NCBI RefSeq assembly: GCF_008630535.1
Contig: NZ_VWPH01000008.1
Location: 62,001-126,000 of the forward strand
Direction: 5' to 3'
DNA: 64,000 bases
Source: Saccharopolyspora hirsuta
GTDB taxonomy: Bacteria > Actinomycetota > Actinomycetes > Mycobacteriales > Pseudonocardiaceae
This document shows positions 7,493 through 16,561 of the stretch, piece by piece (the stretch's first letter is position 1; each line of letters begins with the position of its first letter). The notes below the pieces were generated by a model, which had not been told where the DNA came from, did not search any database, and worked only from the letters and a program-made list of their open reading frames with translations. Both the position numbers and the translations under genes were made by a program.

Positions 7493-8862
7493 GCCGCGCC
7501 GGTGCTTCGGACCGGCTCGGGACCGCGCTCGTCGCGGTCGCGCTCATGGGGGCTGTCATCGGAAGCGTCGGCGCTCCGCTCATCACCGCGGTCGCGACCG
7601 GCCTGCAGGTACCGCTCGAGGCCGCGCAGTGGACGTTGACGATCACTCTGTTCACCGGCGCTATCGCCGGGCCCGTGCTCGGTCGGCTGGGCAGCGGGCC
7701 GCACCGGCGGACCGCGATCCTGGTGACCCTCGCCCTCGTCGCCATCGGCGGGGCGCTGACCGCGCTGCCGCTGCCCTTCGCCGCCCTGGTGATCGGGCGC
7801 GGGCTGCAAGGGCTCGGGGTCGCCGTGGTCGCGCTGCTGATGAGCGTCGCCCGCGCGCACCTGCCCGCGGAGCGCTCCGCCTCGACGATCGCCGCGCTGT
7901 CGGTCGCGTCCACGGTGGGGATCGGTGTCGGCTACCCGGTGATCAGCCTGGTCGACCAGCTCGCCGGGCTCCGCGCCGCGTACGCGCTCGGGTTCGCGCT
8001 GTCCGCCGCTGCGTTCGCCATCGCCTGGCGCGTGCTGCCTCGGGAAGCTCCGGGGGAGCGGCCGCGGATCGACGTGCTCGGGGCGGTGCTCCTCGGCGTC
8101 GGGACGCTCGGCGTTCTCCTGGTGATCGCCGAACCCGGGCTGTGGGTGGACGCCCGGATCGGGGCGGGGATCCTCGTTGCCGCGTTCGCGACCCTCGCGG
8201 TGTGGGTGGTCGTCGAGCTCCGGACCACCGCGCCGCTGGTCGACCTGCGGTTGCTCGGGCAGGGGCCGGTGGTCCGGGCGAACGTCGCCGTGCTCATCGC
8301 GGGTGTCGGCATGTACCTGCTGTTCAGCCTCCTCACCCGCTACGTGCAGACCCCGGCGGGCGCCGGTTACGGGTTCGGCCTCCCGGGAGTGGCGGCGGGC
8401 GCTGCCCTCGTCCCGTTCTCCCTCTTCGGCTTCGTCGCGGGCAAGGTCCAGCCCGGACTCGTCGCGCGCTTCGCGGAGCGGTGGGCCTTCGCGATCTCCG
8501 CGATCGCCGTGGTGATCGCCGCGGTGGTGTTCGCGTCCGCGACCGGTTCGCTCGTCGTCGTGCTGATCGCGATGGCCTTGCTCGGCTTCGGCGTCGGCGG
8601 GGTCTCCGCCGTGATGCCCCGGCTCGTCCTCGTCGGCGTTCCGCCCGCCGAGACCGCCAGCGTGCTCTCGATCAACCAGATCGTCCGCAGCGTCGGCTTC
8701 AGCATCGGCAGCGCGCTCGCCGGACTCCTCCTCGCCGCCGCCACTCCCGCCGGGGCCCTGCTGCCCACGAGCGGCGGCTACATCGCGGCAGCGCTCTGGG
8801 CGGTGCCGCCGCTCGTGGTGAGCGTGCTCGTCGTTGCGGGGAGGCGTCGCGCCACCTGCTGA
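7489..8862 (+). CDS. MFS drug-efflux-type transporter
   Basis: 457-aa polytopic membrane protein of the major facilitator superfamily with about 12 or more hydrophobic segments. The loop between segments 2 and 3 carries GPVLGRLGSGPHRR, a form of MFS motif A, and segment 4 carries VIGRGLQGLGVAVVALLMS, close to the DHA2/14-TM drug exporters. The GTG at 7489 overlaps the TetR stop, fixing both start and coupling. With the co-encoded TetR it probably exports a toxic or signalling small molecule. Confidence 0.87.
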   Translation: MSRAGASDRLGTALVAVALMGAVIGSVGAPLITAVATGLQVPLEAAQWTLTITLFTGAIAGPVLGRLGSGPHRRTAILVTLALVAIGGALTALPLPFAALVIGRGLQGLGVAVVALLMSVARAHLPAERSASTIAALSVASTVGIGVGYPVISLVDQLAGLRAAYALGFALSAAAFAIAWRVLPREAPGERPRIDVLGAVLLGVGTLGVLLVIAEPGLWVDARIGAGILVAAFATLAVWVVVELRTTAPLVDLRLLGQGPVVRANVAVLIAGVGMYLLFSLLTRYVQTPAGAGYGFGLPGVAAGAALVPFSLFGFVAGKVQPGLVARFAERWAFAISAIAVVIAAVVFASATGSLVVVLIAMALLGFGVGGVSAVMPRLVLVGVPPAETASVLSINQIVRSVGFSIGSALAGLLLAAATPAGALLPTSGGYIAAALWAVPPLVVSVLVVAGRRRATC

Positions 8863-8903
8863 AGGGGGTTCGTCCCTCGTTCGGACTCCGGGCTGGGGCG
8901 ACC

Positions 8904-8932
8904 TTGCACGGGTTGGGCGTCGGGTGTGTGAT
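8904..8932 (+). promoter_or_regulatory. Candidate promoter of the EF-G2 gene
   Basis: TTGCAC (8904-8909), 17-nt spacer, TGTGAT (8927-8932); the gene start is 42 nt further on. An imperfect TGTGT/ACACA repeat overlaps the -10. Confidence 0.35.
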
Positions 8933-8973
8933 CGGAGACACAATCGATTGCCGGGAGCGTGCGAGGAGTACTC

Positions 8974-11088
8974 ATGGGCACCAAGCAGAGCGGCACAGTA
9001 GGAGGGCCGGCTATCCCGGCCCCCTCAGACCCAGCCGAGATCCGCAACGTCGTGCTGGTCGGGCCCTCGGCGGCCGGCAAGACGACCCTGGTCGAAGCGA
9101 TGCTGGCGGCCACTGCGACGATTCCCCGGTCCGGCGCGGTCACCGAGGGCACCACCGTGTGCGACCACGAACCCGCCTCGATCGAGCAGCAGCGGTCCAT
9201 CGGTCTGGCCGTCGCGCCGATCCAGCACGGCGACGTCAAGATCAACCTCATCGACACCCCCGGTTACGCCGACTTCGTCGGCGAGCTGCGGGCCGGGCTG
9301 CGCGCCGCCGACGCCGCGCTGTTCGTGGTCGCCGCGGCGGAGGGCGTCGACCCGGCGACGCGGGCGATCTGGCAGGAGTGCGCGGCCGTCGGCATGCCCC
9401 GCGCGGTGCTCATCTCCCGCCTGGACCAGCCGCGCGCCGACTTCGACACCGCGCTGCTGACCTGCCAGGACGCCTTCGGCGGGGGAGTGCTTCCGCTGTA
9501 CCTGCCGCACCGCGGCGCGGACGGCGAGGTCACCGGGCTGGTCGGGCTCGTCACCGAGAGCGTGTACGAGTCCGGCGAGCTGCGGCCCGCCGACGAGCGG
9601 CTGCGGGAGCAGATCGACCAGCCGCGCGGCGAGCTCATCGAGGCGATCATCGCCGAGAGCGAGGACGAGTCCCTGATGGACCGCTACCTCAACGGAGAGC
9701 ACATCGACGAGGACACCCTCATCGCCGACCTGGAGACGGCGGTGGCCAAGGGCGGTCTGCACCCGGTGCTGCCGGTGTGCGCGGTGACCGGCGTCGGCGT
9801 CCCGGAGGTGCTCGACGGCATCGTCCGCGGCTTCCCGTCCCCGCTGGAGCACGCGCTGCCGGAGTTCACCGACCCGCACGGGCGCAACCCGCGCACCCTC
9901 ACCCCCGACCCGGGGGGACCGCTGGCGGCCGAGGTGGTGCACACCTCGGTCGATTCCTACGTGGGGCGGGTCTCGCTGGCGCGGGTGTTCTCCGGCACGA
10001 TGCGCCCGGAGCGGCCGGTGCACGTCTCCGGGCACGGCATGGCCGAGCGCGGGCACCCCGACCACGACGAGGACGAGCGCGTGGCGCACCTGTACTCACC
10101 GCTGGGCGCGAACCTGCGCGAGGTGTCGCACTGCATCGCCGGCGACCTGTGCGCGCTGACCAAGATCGGCTCGGCGGAGACCGGGGACACCCTCTCCGAC
10201 CCCTCCGACCCGCTGCTGCTCACGCCGTGGCCGATGCCGGAACCGCTGCTGCCGATCGCGGTCACCGCGCACACCCGCAGCGACGAGGACGCGCTGGCCC
10301 GCAACCTCAACCGGCTGATCGCCGCCGACCCCAGCCTGCGGCTGGAGCGCGACAGTGAGACCCACCAGCTGGTGCTCTGGTGCATGGGCGAGGCGCACGC
10401 CGACGTGGTCCTGCAGCGGCTGCGCGAGGGCGGTGCGGAGGTCGACACGGTGCCGGTCAAGGTGCCGCTGCGGCAGACCTTCGCCCAGTCCGCGAAGGGG
10501 CACGGGCGGCACGTCAAGCAGTCCGGCGGGCACGGGCAGTACGCGGTGTGCGACATCGAGGTGGAGCCGCTGCCGCGCGGATCGGGCGTGGAGTTCGTCG
10601 AGCGCGTGGTCGGCGGGGCGGTGCCGCGCCAGTTCATCCCCAGCGTGGAGAAGGGCGTGCGGGCGCAGGTCGAGAAGGGCATCAACGAGGGCTGCCCGCT
10701 GGTGGACCTGCGGGTCACGCTGGTCGACGGCAAGGCGCACAGCGTGGACTCCTCCGACGCGGCGTTCCAGGCGGCCGGTGCGCTGGCCCTGAAGGCGGCC
10801 GCCGAGCAGTCCGGGCTGATCACCCTGGAACCGGTCGACGAGGTGGCGGTGCACATCCCCGACGAGCACCTCGGCGCGGTGCTGGGCGACCTGTCCAGCC
10901 GCCGCGGCAAGGTGGTCGGCACCGAACCGGAGGGCGGCGGCTGGACGGTGGTGCGCGCGCACGTCCCGGCCAGCGAGCTGGTCCGCTACACGGTCAACGT
11001 CCGCTCCCTGACCTCGGGCAGCGCGACCTTCACCCGCCACTTCGAGAGCTACGAGCCGATGCCGGAGCACCTGCTGGCCCAGAAGTGA
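8974..11088 (+). CDS. fusA2: Elongation factor G-like protein EF-G2
   Basis: 704-aa translational-GTPase homologue with the EF-G domain series: G domain (about 1-270), domain II, III, IV and V. Walker A is GPSAAGKT (residues 30-37) and G3 is DTPGYADF (94-101), so the catalytic His that follows DTPG in true EF-G is Tyr98. G4 is SRLD (148-151) instead of NKxD. These changes match actinobacterial EF-G2 (Rv0120c type); the M. smegmatis member was reported to bind nucleotide but lack ribosome-dependent GTPase activity. ATG 8974 is chosen for the GAGGAG 6 nt upstream; the GTG at 8959 has none. A ribosome-bound regulatory or stress role is plausible, but the function is open. Confidence 0.92.
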   Translation: MGTKQSGTVGGPAIPAPSDPAEIRNVVLVGPSAAGKTTLVEAMLAATATIPRSGAVTEGTTVCDHEPASIEQQRSIGLAVAPIQHGDVKINLIDTPGYADFVGELRAGLRAADAALFVVAAAEGVDPATRAIWQECAAVGMPRAVLISRLDQPRADFDTALLTCQDAFGGGVLPLYLPHRGADGEVTGLVGLVTESVYESGELRPADERLREQIDQPRGELIEAIIAESEDESLMDRYLNGEHIDEDTLIADLETAVAKGGLHPVLPVCAVTGVGVPEVLDGIVRGFPSPLEHALPEFTDPHGRNPRTLTPDPGGPLAAEVVHTSVDSYVGRVSLARVFSGTMRPERPVHVSGHGMAERGHPDHDEDERVAHLYSPLGANLREVSHCIAGDLCALTKIGSAETGDTLSDPSDPLLLTPWPMPEPLLPIAVTAHTRSDEDALARNLNRLIAADPSLRLERDSETHQLVLWCMGEAHADVVLQRLREGGAEVDTVPVKVPLRQTFAQSAKGHGRHVKQSGGHGQYAVCDIEVEPLPRGSGVEFVERVVGGAVPRQFIPSVEKGVRAQVEKGINEGCPLVDLRVTLVDGKAHSVDSSDAAFQAAGALALKAAAEQSGLITLEPVDEVAVHIPDEHLGAVLGDLSSRRGKVVGTEPEGGGWTVVRAHVPASELVRYTVNVRSLTSGSATFTRHFESYEPMPEHLLAQK

Positions 11089-11106
11089 CCGCGCCCGCCC
11101 CGGCGG

Positions 11107-11676
11107 TCAGCGGTGCTCCATGACGAGGACGGCGGTGGTGCCGGGGGCGAGGGCCTCGTAGCGGTGGGGGACGTCGCCGGAGAAGGAGACGTAGTCGCCG
11201 ACCTCGAGCTCCACCGGGCTGTCCTCCGGGCCCGCCACGAGGCGGCCCGCGGTGAGGATCACGTGCTCCACCGAGCCGGGGATGTGCGCCTCCGCGTGGC
11301 GGACCCCGCCCGGCTCGAGCTCGAGCACGTAGAGGTCGCGGCGCGCGCCCGACTCGCCGGACGACAGCAGGGCCGCGCCGTAGGTCGACTGCTCGGAGCG
11401 CACGATCGGCACCTGCCCGGCGCGGATCACCCGGACCTGCGGGGTCGGCGGGTCGACCAGCCTGCTGAACGGCACGCCCAGCGCGACGCCCAGCGCCCAC
11501 AGGGTCTCCACGCTGGGGTTCCCGGTGCCGGATTCCAGCTGGGAGAGCGTGGACTTCGCGATCCCGGCGCGCTTGGCGAGCTCGGTCAGGGTCAGCCCGG
11601 CGCGTTCGCGCTCCCGGCGCAGGGACAAGGCGATGGTCTCCAGCGGCGCGGCCGGGGTGTTCTCGGTCTCACTCAT
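11107..11676 (-). CDS. XRE-cupin regulator beside azlCD
   Basis: 189-aa regulator with an N-terminal XRE HTH (about residues 16-70, ERAGLTLTELAKRAGIAKSTLSQLE) and a C-terminal cupin domain (about 105-188, HAEAHIPGSVEHVILTAGRL and GDVPHRYEAL). It is divergent from azlC with a 57- to 69-bp shared control region. XRE-cupin regulators next to AzlCD exporters are a recurrent arrangement, so it very probably represses or activates azlCD in response to an amino acid or related ligand held by the cupin pocket. Its end is 18 bp from the convergent EF-G2 stop. Confidence 0.9.
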   Translation of the reverse strand: MSETENTPAAPLETIALSLRRERERAGLTLTELAKRAGIAKSTLSQLESGTGNPSVETLWALGVALGVPFSRLVDPPTPQVRVIRAGQVPIVRSEQSTYGAALLSSGESGARRDLYVLELEPGGVRHAEAHIPGSVEHVILTAGRLVAGPEDSPVELEVGDYVSFSGDVPHRYEALAPGTTAVLVMEHR

Positions 11677-11708
11677 GGCTGTTTGCTCTGTCGGTCCTTA
11701 GATTCGGT

Positions 11709-11746
11709 TTGACGAACGCTCCCGTCGCCGTTCATGCTAGCGAACG
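11709..11746 (+). promoter_or_regulatory. azlC promoter and candidate XRE operator
   Basis: TTGACG (11709-11714) and CATGCT (11733-11738) with an 18-nt spacer put transcription start close to 11745, just at the GTG codon 11746. The inverted repeat CGTTC/GAACG (11729-11746) overlaps the -10 and the ATG at 11734; further GAACG half-sites follow at 11762-11773. This suits an operator for the divergent XRE-cupin protein. Confidence 0.4.
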
Positions 11747-12447
11747 TGAGTACGGTTCAGCGAACGCGAACGGGATTCTGGCGGGACGCGCTGGTGCGCG
11801 ACGTCCTCTCGATGGCGCTGGCGATGGCCATCGTGGGCGCATCGCTCGGCGCGATCGCGGTGAGCAAGGGCGTGCCGCTCTGGATGATCACGCTGATGGC
11901 GGCGGTGGTGTTCGCCGGCGGCTCGGAGTTCATGGCGGTCGGCCTGATCACCGCGGGCGCGGCACCGGTCACCGCGGTGCTCGGCGGACTGATGCTCAAC
12001 GCCCGCCACCTGCCGTTCGGCCTGGCGGTCGGCGGCCTGTTCGGCCGCAGCTGGCCCGCCCGCCTGGTCGGCAGCCACCTGATGGTCGACGAATCCGTCG
12101 CGTTCGCGATGGCGCAGCGCACCGACGCGGAGAAGCGGCGCGCCTACTGGCTCACCGGCATCGCTCTGTACTGCGCTTGGGCCCCGTCGGTGTTCCTCGG
12201 CGGGCTGCTCGGGCAGGGCGTCGGCGACCCGGCCGCCTTCGGGCTCGACGCCGCGATGCCCGCCGCGCTGCTCGCGCTGATCATGCCGTCGCTGCGCGAG
12301 TTCCGGACGCTGCGCGCGGTGGCGGTGGGTGCCCTGATCGCGGTGCTGACCACTCCGGTGCTGCCGGAGGGCCTGCCGGTGGTGGTCGCGCTGGTCGGGG
12401 TGGCAGCGGCGCTGCCGCTGCCGAAGAAGCTGGAGGGAGCCCGATGA
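11734..12447 (+). CDS. azlC: AzlC-family branched-chain amino-acid exporter, large subunit
   Basis: 237-aa membrane protein of the AzlC/BrnF family, the large subunit of a two-component exporter of branched-chain amino acids or related compounds. Conserved segments are VFAGGSEFMAVGLI and MLNARHLPFGLAVG, followed by four to five hydrophobic helices. ATG 11734 has no ribosome site; GTG 11746 (VSTVQRTRTGFW) is an alternative that would fit a leaderless transcript. The stop overlaps azlD (ATGA). Confidence 0.9.
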   Translation: MLANVSTVQRTRTGFWRDALVRDVLSMALAMAIVGASLGAIAVSKGVPLWMITLMAAVVFAGGSEFMAVGLITAGAAPVTAVLGGLMLNARHLPFGLAVGGLFGRSWPARLVGSHLMVDESVAFAMAQRTDAEKRRAYWLTGIALYCAWAPSVFLGGLLGQGVGDPAAFGLDAAMPAALLALIMPSLREFRTLRAVAVGALIAVLTTPVLPEGLPVVVALVGVAAALPLPKKLEGAR

Positions 12448-12755
12448 CGCTCGGAGTGGTCTTCGCGCTGGCCGCCGGGACGTACGCGATGCGCTTGGCC
12501 GGACCGCTGCTGCGGGGTCGGCTGCAGATCTCGCCGCAGTGGGAGCAGCTGATGTCGATCGCCGCGATCGTGCTGCTCGGCGCGTTCGTGGCCACCAGCG
12601 CGGTGTTCGAATCCGGCGGGTTCGCCGGGTGGGCCCGGTTCGCCGGAGTCGCGGTCGGCGGGGTGCTGGCCTGGCGGCGCGCACCGTTCGTGCTGGTCGT
12701 GGTCGCCGCGGCGGCCACCACGGCGCTGCTGCGCCTGTTCGAGCTGGCCGTGTGA
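12444..12755 (+). CDS. azlD: AzlD-family exporter, small subunit
   Basis: 103-aa membrane protein with four hydrophobic segments, the AzlD/BrnE partner of AzlC. The N-terminal FALAAGTYAMRLAGPLLRGR and the central AAIVLLGAFVATSAVF are typical. It overlaps azlC by ATGA, consistent with a 1:1 complex. Confidence 0.88.
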   Translation: MTLGVVFALAAGTYAMRLAGPLLRGRLQISPQWEQLMSIAAIVLLGAFVATSAVFESGGFAGWARFAGVAVGGVLAWRRAPFVLVVVAAAATTALLRLFELAV

Positions 12756-12898
12756 GCCGTCGTTAACCCCGGCGTCGATCTCCGGAAGTCACTGTTTAAG
12801 GTCCTCCGTGACCTATCCGGCGTAATCGCAATCACGCGCCGGGGTGAAACGCACCGAGCCGGACGATCCCGGCTCCCGCCACGGGAGGACCGCACCCC

Positions 12899-14317
12899 AT
12901 GGTCAGCGCACCCGACACCCTCGACCGCGAAGAGGGTTACGCGAAGGGGCTCCGCAACCGGCACGTCCAGATGATCGCCATGGGCGGGGCCATCGGCGTC
13001 GGGCTGTTCCTCGGCGCCGGTGGCCGGATGGCCCAGAGCGGGCCCGCCCTGGTCGTGTCCTACGCGCTGTGCGGCATCGCAGCGTTCTTCGTGATGCGCG
13101 CGCTCGGCGAGCTCGTGCTGTACCGGCCGGTGGCGGGCAGCTTCGTGGAGTACTCCCGCGAGTTCATCGGGCCGTGGGCCGGGTTCGCCGCGGGCTGGCT
13201 GTACTTCCTGAACTGGGCGGGCTCCGGCATCGCCGAGATCACCGCTGCTGGCATCTACATCGGGAAGTGGTTCCCGGACTTCCCGCAGTGGGTGACCGCG
13301 CTGATCTGCCTGGCCGTGCTGCTGGCGGTGAACCTGCTGTCGGTGAAGCTGTTCGGCGAGCTGGAGTTCTGGTTCGCGGTGATCAAGGTGCTGGCCATCG
13401 TGACCTTCCTGTTCGTCGGCCTGGCCCTGGTGGTCACCGGCGCCGAGGTCGGCGGCACCACCGCCGGTCCGCACAACCTCGTCGACCACGGCGGCTTCAC
13501 GCCCAACGGGCTGCCCGTGGTGCTGATGAGCATGCAGGGCGTCATGTTCGCCTACGCCTCGATGGAGATGGCCGGTATCGCCGCGGGGGAGACCAAGGAT
13601 CCGGCCAAGGTCATGCCGCGCGCCATCAACGGCGTGGTCTGGCGGATCGCGGTCTTCTACATCGGCTCGGTGCTGCTGCTGGCGATGGTGCTGCCGTGGA
13701 CGTCCTACAGCGGCGAGCAGAGCCCGTTCGTGACGGTCTTCTCCAGCATCGGCATCCCGTGGGCCGGGGACGTCATGAACTTCGTGGTGCTCACCGCCGC
13801 CCTGTCCAGCTGCAACTCCGGGCTGTACGCGACCGGCCGGATCCTGCGCTCGCTGGGCCAGCGCGGCGAGGCGCCCGCGTTCACCGAGCGGATGAACGCC
13901 CGCCAGGCACCCTTCGGCGCGGTGCTGTTCACCGGTGCGGTGTTCCTGATCGGCGTGCTGCTCAACTACGTGGTGCCCAAGGACGCCTTCGACATCGCCA
14001 CCTCGATCGCCTCGCTGGGCGTCATCGCGACCTGGGCCGCGCTGCTGATCGCGCAGACCCGGCTGCGCAAGCGCGCCGAGCGGGGCGAGCTGACCCGGCC
14101 GTCCTACCGGATGCCCGGCTCGCCCTACACCAACTGGATCGTCGTGGCGTTCCTGCTGCTCATCGTGGTGCTGGCGGCCTTCTCCGACGAGCTGGCGGTG
14201 CGCGCCTCGTTCTACGCGGTGCCGGTCGTGGTGCTCGCCCTGTTCGTCGGCTGGCGGCTGGTCGGCAGGTCCCGGTCTTCGATCGCGGAGGAGCGTGCAG
14301 GACAATCGGAGGCGTGA
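12899..14317 (+). CDS. Amino-acid permease, APC superfamily (AAT family)
   Basis: 472-aa, 12-TM amino-acid:proton symporter. The first helix carries [22 protein letters not shown], the hallmark of the AAT family (GABA, asparagine, proline and aromatic permeases), followed by [34 protein letters not shown] ribosome site precedes ATG 12899. The stop overlaps the pdxT GTG. Substrate cannot be fixed; AnsP/GabP-like. It may share a transcript with pdxT. Confidence 0.88.
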   Translation: MVSAPDTLDREEGYAKGLRNRHVQMIAMGGAIGVGLFLGAGGRMAQSGPALVVSYALCGIAAFFVMRALGELVLYRPVAGSFVEYSREFIGPWAGFAAGWLYFLNWAGSGIAEITAAGIYIGKWFPDFPQWVTALICLAVLLAVNLLSVKLFGELEFWFAVIKVLAIVTFLFVGLALVVTGAEVGGTTAGPHNLVDHGGFTPNGLPVVLMSMQGVMFAYASMEMAGIAAGETKDPAKVMPRAINGVVWRIAVFYIGSVLLLAMVLPWTSYSGEQSPFVTVFSSIGIPWAGDVMNFVVLTAALSSCNSGLYATGRILRSLGQRGEAPAFTERMNARQAPFGAVLFTGAVFLIGVLLNYVVPKDAFDIATSIASLGVIATWAALLIAQTRLRKRAERGELTRPSYRMPGSPYTNWIVVAFLLLIVVLAAFSDELAVRASFYAVPVVVLALFVGWRLVGRSRSSIAEERAGQSEA

Positions 14318-14955
14318 CGAACCCCGTGATCGGCGTCCTGGCGCTGCAGGGCGGCGTGGCCGAGCACCTGGCCGCGCTCGAGCGCTGCGGAGCCGACGCC
14401 CGCCCGGTGCGCCGCGCCGAAGAGCTCGCCGCGGTGCACGGAATCGTGCTGCCCGGCGGGGAGTCCACCACGATGACCCGCCTGCTCAACACCTTCGAGC
14501 TGTACGAGCCGCTGCGCGAGCGGCTCGCCGCCGGGCTGCCGGCCTACGGCTCGTGCGCCGGGATGATCATGCTCTCCCGGGAGGTCGTGGACCAGGACCC
14601 GGAGCTGCCCGCGGTCCGCCCGCTGGGCGCGCTGGACGTGGTCGTGCGGCGCAACGCCTTCGGGCGCCAGGTCGACTCCTTCGAGACCGACCTGGACTTC
14701 GCCGGGATCCCGGACGGTCCGGTGCACGCGGTGTTCATCCGGGCACCCTGGGTGGAGAAGGTGGGCGCGGAGGTCGAGGTGCTGGCCGCGGTCCCGGAGG
14801 CCCCGGACGGCACGGAGGGCTCGGCGGACGTCGGTAGGATCGTCGCGGTTCAGCAGGGACCGGTGCTCGCCACCGCTTTCCACCCGGAGCTGGTCGGCGG
14901 TGACGAACGCGTGCACCGCTATTTCGTACAGATCGTCCGCGCGCGGCAGGACTGA
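14314..14955 (+). CDS. pdxT: PLP synthase, glutaminase subunit PdxT
   Basis: 213-aa class I glutamine amidotransferase that hydrolyses glutamine and channels ammonia to PdxS. The nucleophile lies in [11 protein letters not shown], the oxyanion region in LPGGESTTM and the His-Glu pair in TAFHPEL. GTG 14314 overlaps the permease stop (GTGA) and is preceded by CGGAGG. An insertion of about 10 residues ([12 protein letters not shown]) sits before the last strand. pdxS is elsewhere on the opposite strand. Confidence 0.95.
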   Translation: MTNPVIGVLALQGGVAEHLAALERCGADARPVRRAEELAAVHGIVLPGGESTTMTRLLNTFELYEPLRERLAAGLPAYGSCAGMIMLSREVVDQDPELPAVRPLGALDVVVRRNAFGRQVDSFETDLDFAGIPDGPVHAVFIRAPWVEKVGAEVEVLAAVPEAPDGTEGSADVGRIVAVQQGPVLATAFHPELVGGDERVHRYFVQIVRARQD

Positions 14956-14986
14956 CGCGGCGCAGGCGCAGAAAGACGGAGGAGAG

Positions 14987-15736
14987 ATGAGCGGCCACTC
15001 GAAGTGGGCCACCACCAAGCACAAGAAGGCCGCCCTCGACGCCAAGCGCGGCAAGCTCTTCGCGAAGCTGATCAAGAACGTCGAGGTTGCCGCCCGCACC
15101 GGCGGGGGCGATCCCGATGGCAACCCGACCCTGTACGACGCCATCCAGAAGGCGCGCAAGAACTCCGTGCCGATGGACAACATCGAGCGCGCCCGCAAGC
15201 GCGGGGCCGGTGAGGAGGCCGGTGGCGCCGACTGGCAGACCATCATGTACGAGGGTTACGGGCCCAACGGCGTCGCGGTGCTGGTGGAGTGCCTGACCGA
15301 CAACCGGAACCGGGCCGCGGGCGAGGTGCGCACCGCGATGACCCGCAACGGCGGCTCGATGGCCGACGCGGGTTCGGTGTCGTACCTGTTCAACCGCAAG
15401 GGCGTCGTGCTGCTGCCGAAGAACGGGCTGAGCGAGGACGACGTGCTCTCGGCGGTGCTGGAGGCCGGTGCCGAGGAGATCAACGACCTCGGCGAGAGCT
15501 ACGAGATCCTCACCGACCCGGCCGACCTGGTCGAGGTCCGCAAGGCGCTGCAGGGCGCGGAGATCGAGTACGACTCGGCCGAGACCAACTTCCTGGCCTC
15601 GGTGAACGTCCAGCTGGACGCCGAGGGCGCGCGCAAGATCTTCAAGCTGATCGACGCCCTGGAGGACTGCGACGACGTGCAGAACGTCTACGCGGCCTTC
15701 GACGTGAGCGACGAGGTCATGGCCGAGGTCGGCTGA
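14987..15736 (+). CDS. yebC: YebC/PmpR-family protein
   Basis: 249-aa YebC/TACO1-type protein with N-terminal [23 protein letters not shown] and three-domain architecture of normal length. Family members act in translation, relieving pauses at polyproline stretches, and have also been described as DNA-binding regulators. GACGGAGGAG lies 1 to 10 nt before ATG 14987. Conserved position between pdxT and ruvC. Confidence 0.95.
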   Translation: MSGHSKWATTKHKKAALDAKRGKLFAKLIKNVEVAARTGGGDPDGNPTLYDAIQKARKNSVPMDNIERARKRGAGEEAGGADWQTIMYEGYGPNGVAVLVECLTDNRNRAAGEVRTAMTRNGGSMADAGSVSYLFNRKGVVLLPKNGLSEDDVLSAVLEAGAEEINDLGESYEILTDPADLVEVRKALQGAEIEYDSAETNFLASVNVQLDAEGARKIFKLIDALEDCDDVQNVYAAFDVSDEVMAEVG

Positions 15737-15755
15737 CCGTCCCGCACCAGTACCT

Positions 15756-15794
15756 GGAACGACCGGCCCCGAACCGCTCGGGGCCGGTCGTTCC
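15756..15794 (+). terminator. Terminator hairpin after yebC
   Basis: Perfect 17-bp stem (15756-15772 / 15778-15794) with loop ACCGC, 19 nt after the yebC stop. No U-tract. Confidence 0.85.
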
Positions 15795-15940
15795 GCATTC
15801 AGCCCGCCCGCGCGGAGGAGGTCGTCCGGCTGGAGGGGCCTCCCCGCCCGACCGACGGCGAGCGATACGCAGCGCGTTCGGGGCGTTGCGCCTGGTACGT
15901 GTTGTGGCCGCTGGTGGGGGCGGTGCGCTTCGCAGGCACA

Positions 15941-16450
15941 ATGGCGATCGTGGTCGACACGGATGAGGAACTGCGCCGGTGGATGGTCAACACCGCTGAG
16001 AAGCACGGCGCAGCGGTGATGCACGTGGCGGGCGACGAGCACGGCGCGCAGTACGCCTTCTCGGTCGGCGCGTGGCGGCGCTTCGGCAAGCCCGAGGTCG
16101 TGGTGATCGGGTTGCCGGAGGACGTCGCGAACGCGGTGGTGAACACCTACGTGCAGCGGGTGGGCCAGGGCGAGCGGTTCGTGCCCGGTCGGCTCTACGA
16201 CGGCTTCCTGAAGGGCTGCCCGGTGACCTTCGAGAAGGTCGCCCTGCAGCACTACCCCGAGTACCTGGGCAGCGCGTTCCTGGTCTACAACGGGCCGGAC
16301 TTCCCCGCGGTGCAGCTGATCGTCTCCAGCCCGGAGGACGCGAAGTTCCCGTGGCAGCCGGACGCGCCCGGCGGGTTCCGCGAGTACCAGCCGATCCTGA
16401 CCGACAGCGGCCTGCCCGAGAGCTGGACCCCTGGCACCGACGGCCCCTGA
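15941..16450 (+). CDS. DUF4262 domain protein
   Basis: 169-aa protein matching DUF4262: YAFSVGAWRRFGKPEVVVIGLP, then GERFVPGRLYDGFLKGCPVTFE and LGSAFLVYNG. No signal peptide or membrane segment. ATG 15941 is used; no ribosome site is visible upstream, so the transcript may be leaderless. It stands alone between the yebC terminator and the LexA box of ruvC. Function unknown. Confidence 0.75.
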   Translation: MAIVVDTDEELRRWMVNTAEKHGAAVMHVAGDEHGAQYAFSVGAWRRFGKPEVVVIGLPEDVANAVVNTYVQRVGQGERFVPGRLYDGFLKGCPVTFEKVALQHYPEYLGSAFLVYNGPDFPAVQLIVSSPEDAKFPWQPDAPGGFREYQPILTDSGLPESWTPGTDGP

Positions 16451-16515
16451 ACCCGTCTCACCCCGTCGGGGGATGCGTGCGCGTGTCGGTGCGGGCGGGG
16501 GACGCGGCGGTTCGA

Positions 16516-16538
16516 TAGGGTTTCGAACGAGTGTTCAG
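16516..16538 (+). promoter_or_regulatory. ruvC promoter with LexA (SOS) box
   Basis: TCGAAC-GAGT-GTTCAG (16523-16538) matches the actinobacterial SOS box TCGAAC-N4-GTTCGA at 10 of 12 arm positions. The -10 candidate TAGGGT lies directly upstream (16516-16521), so LexA would sit on the transcription start of ruvCAB. Confidence 0.75.
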
Positions 16539-16561
16539 GTCGAGTTGGGGCAGGTGGCGTC

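Noticed and set aside
7410..10358. Long antisense and off-frame open frames over MFS, EF-G2, permease and other genes
   Set aside because: Typical of very high GC DNA; translations are Arg/Pro/Ala/Gly-rich without domains and each lies over a recognised gene.
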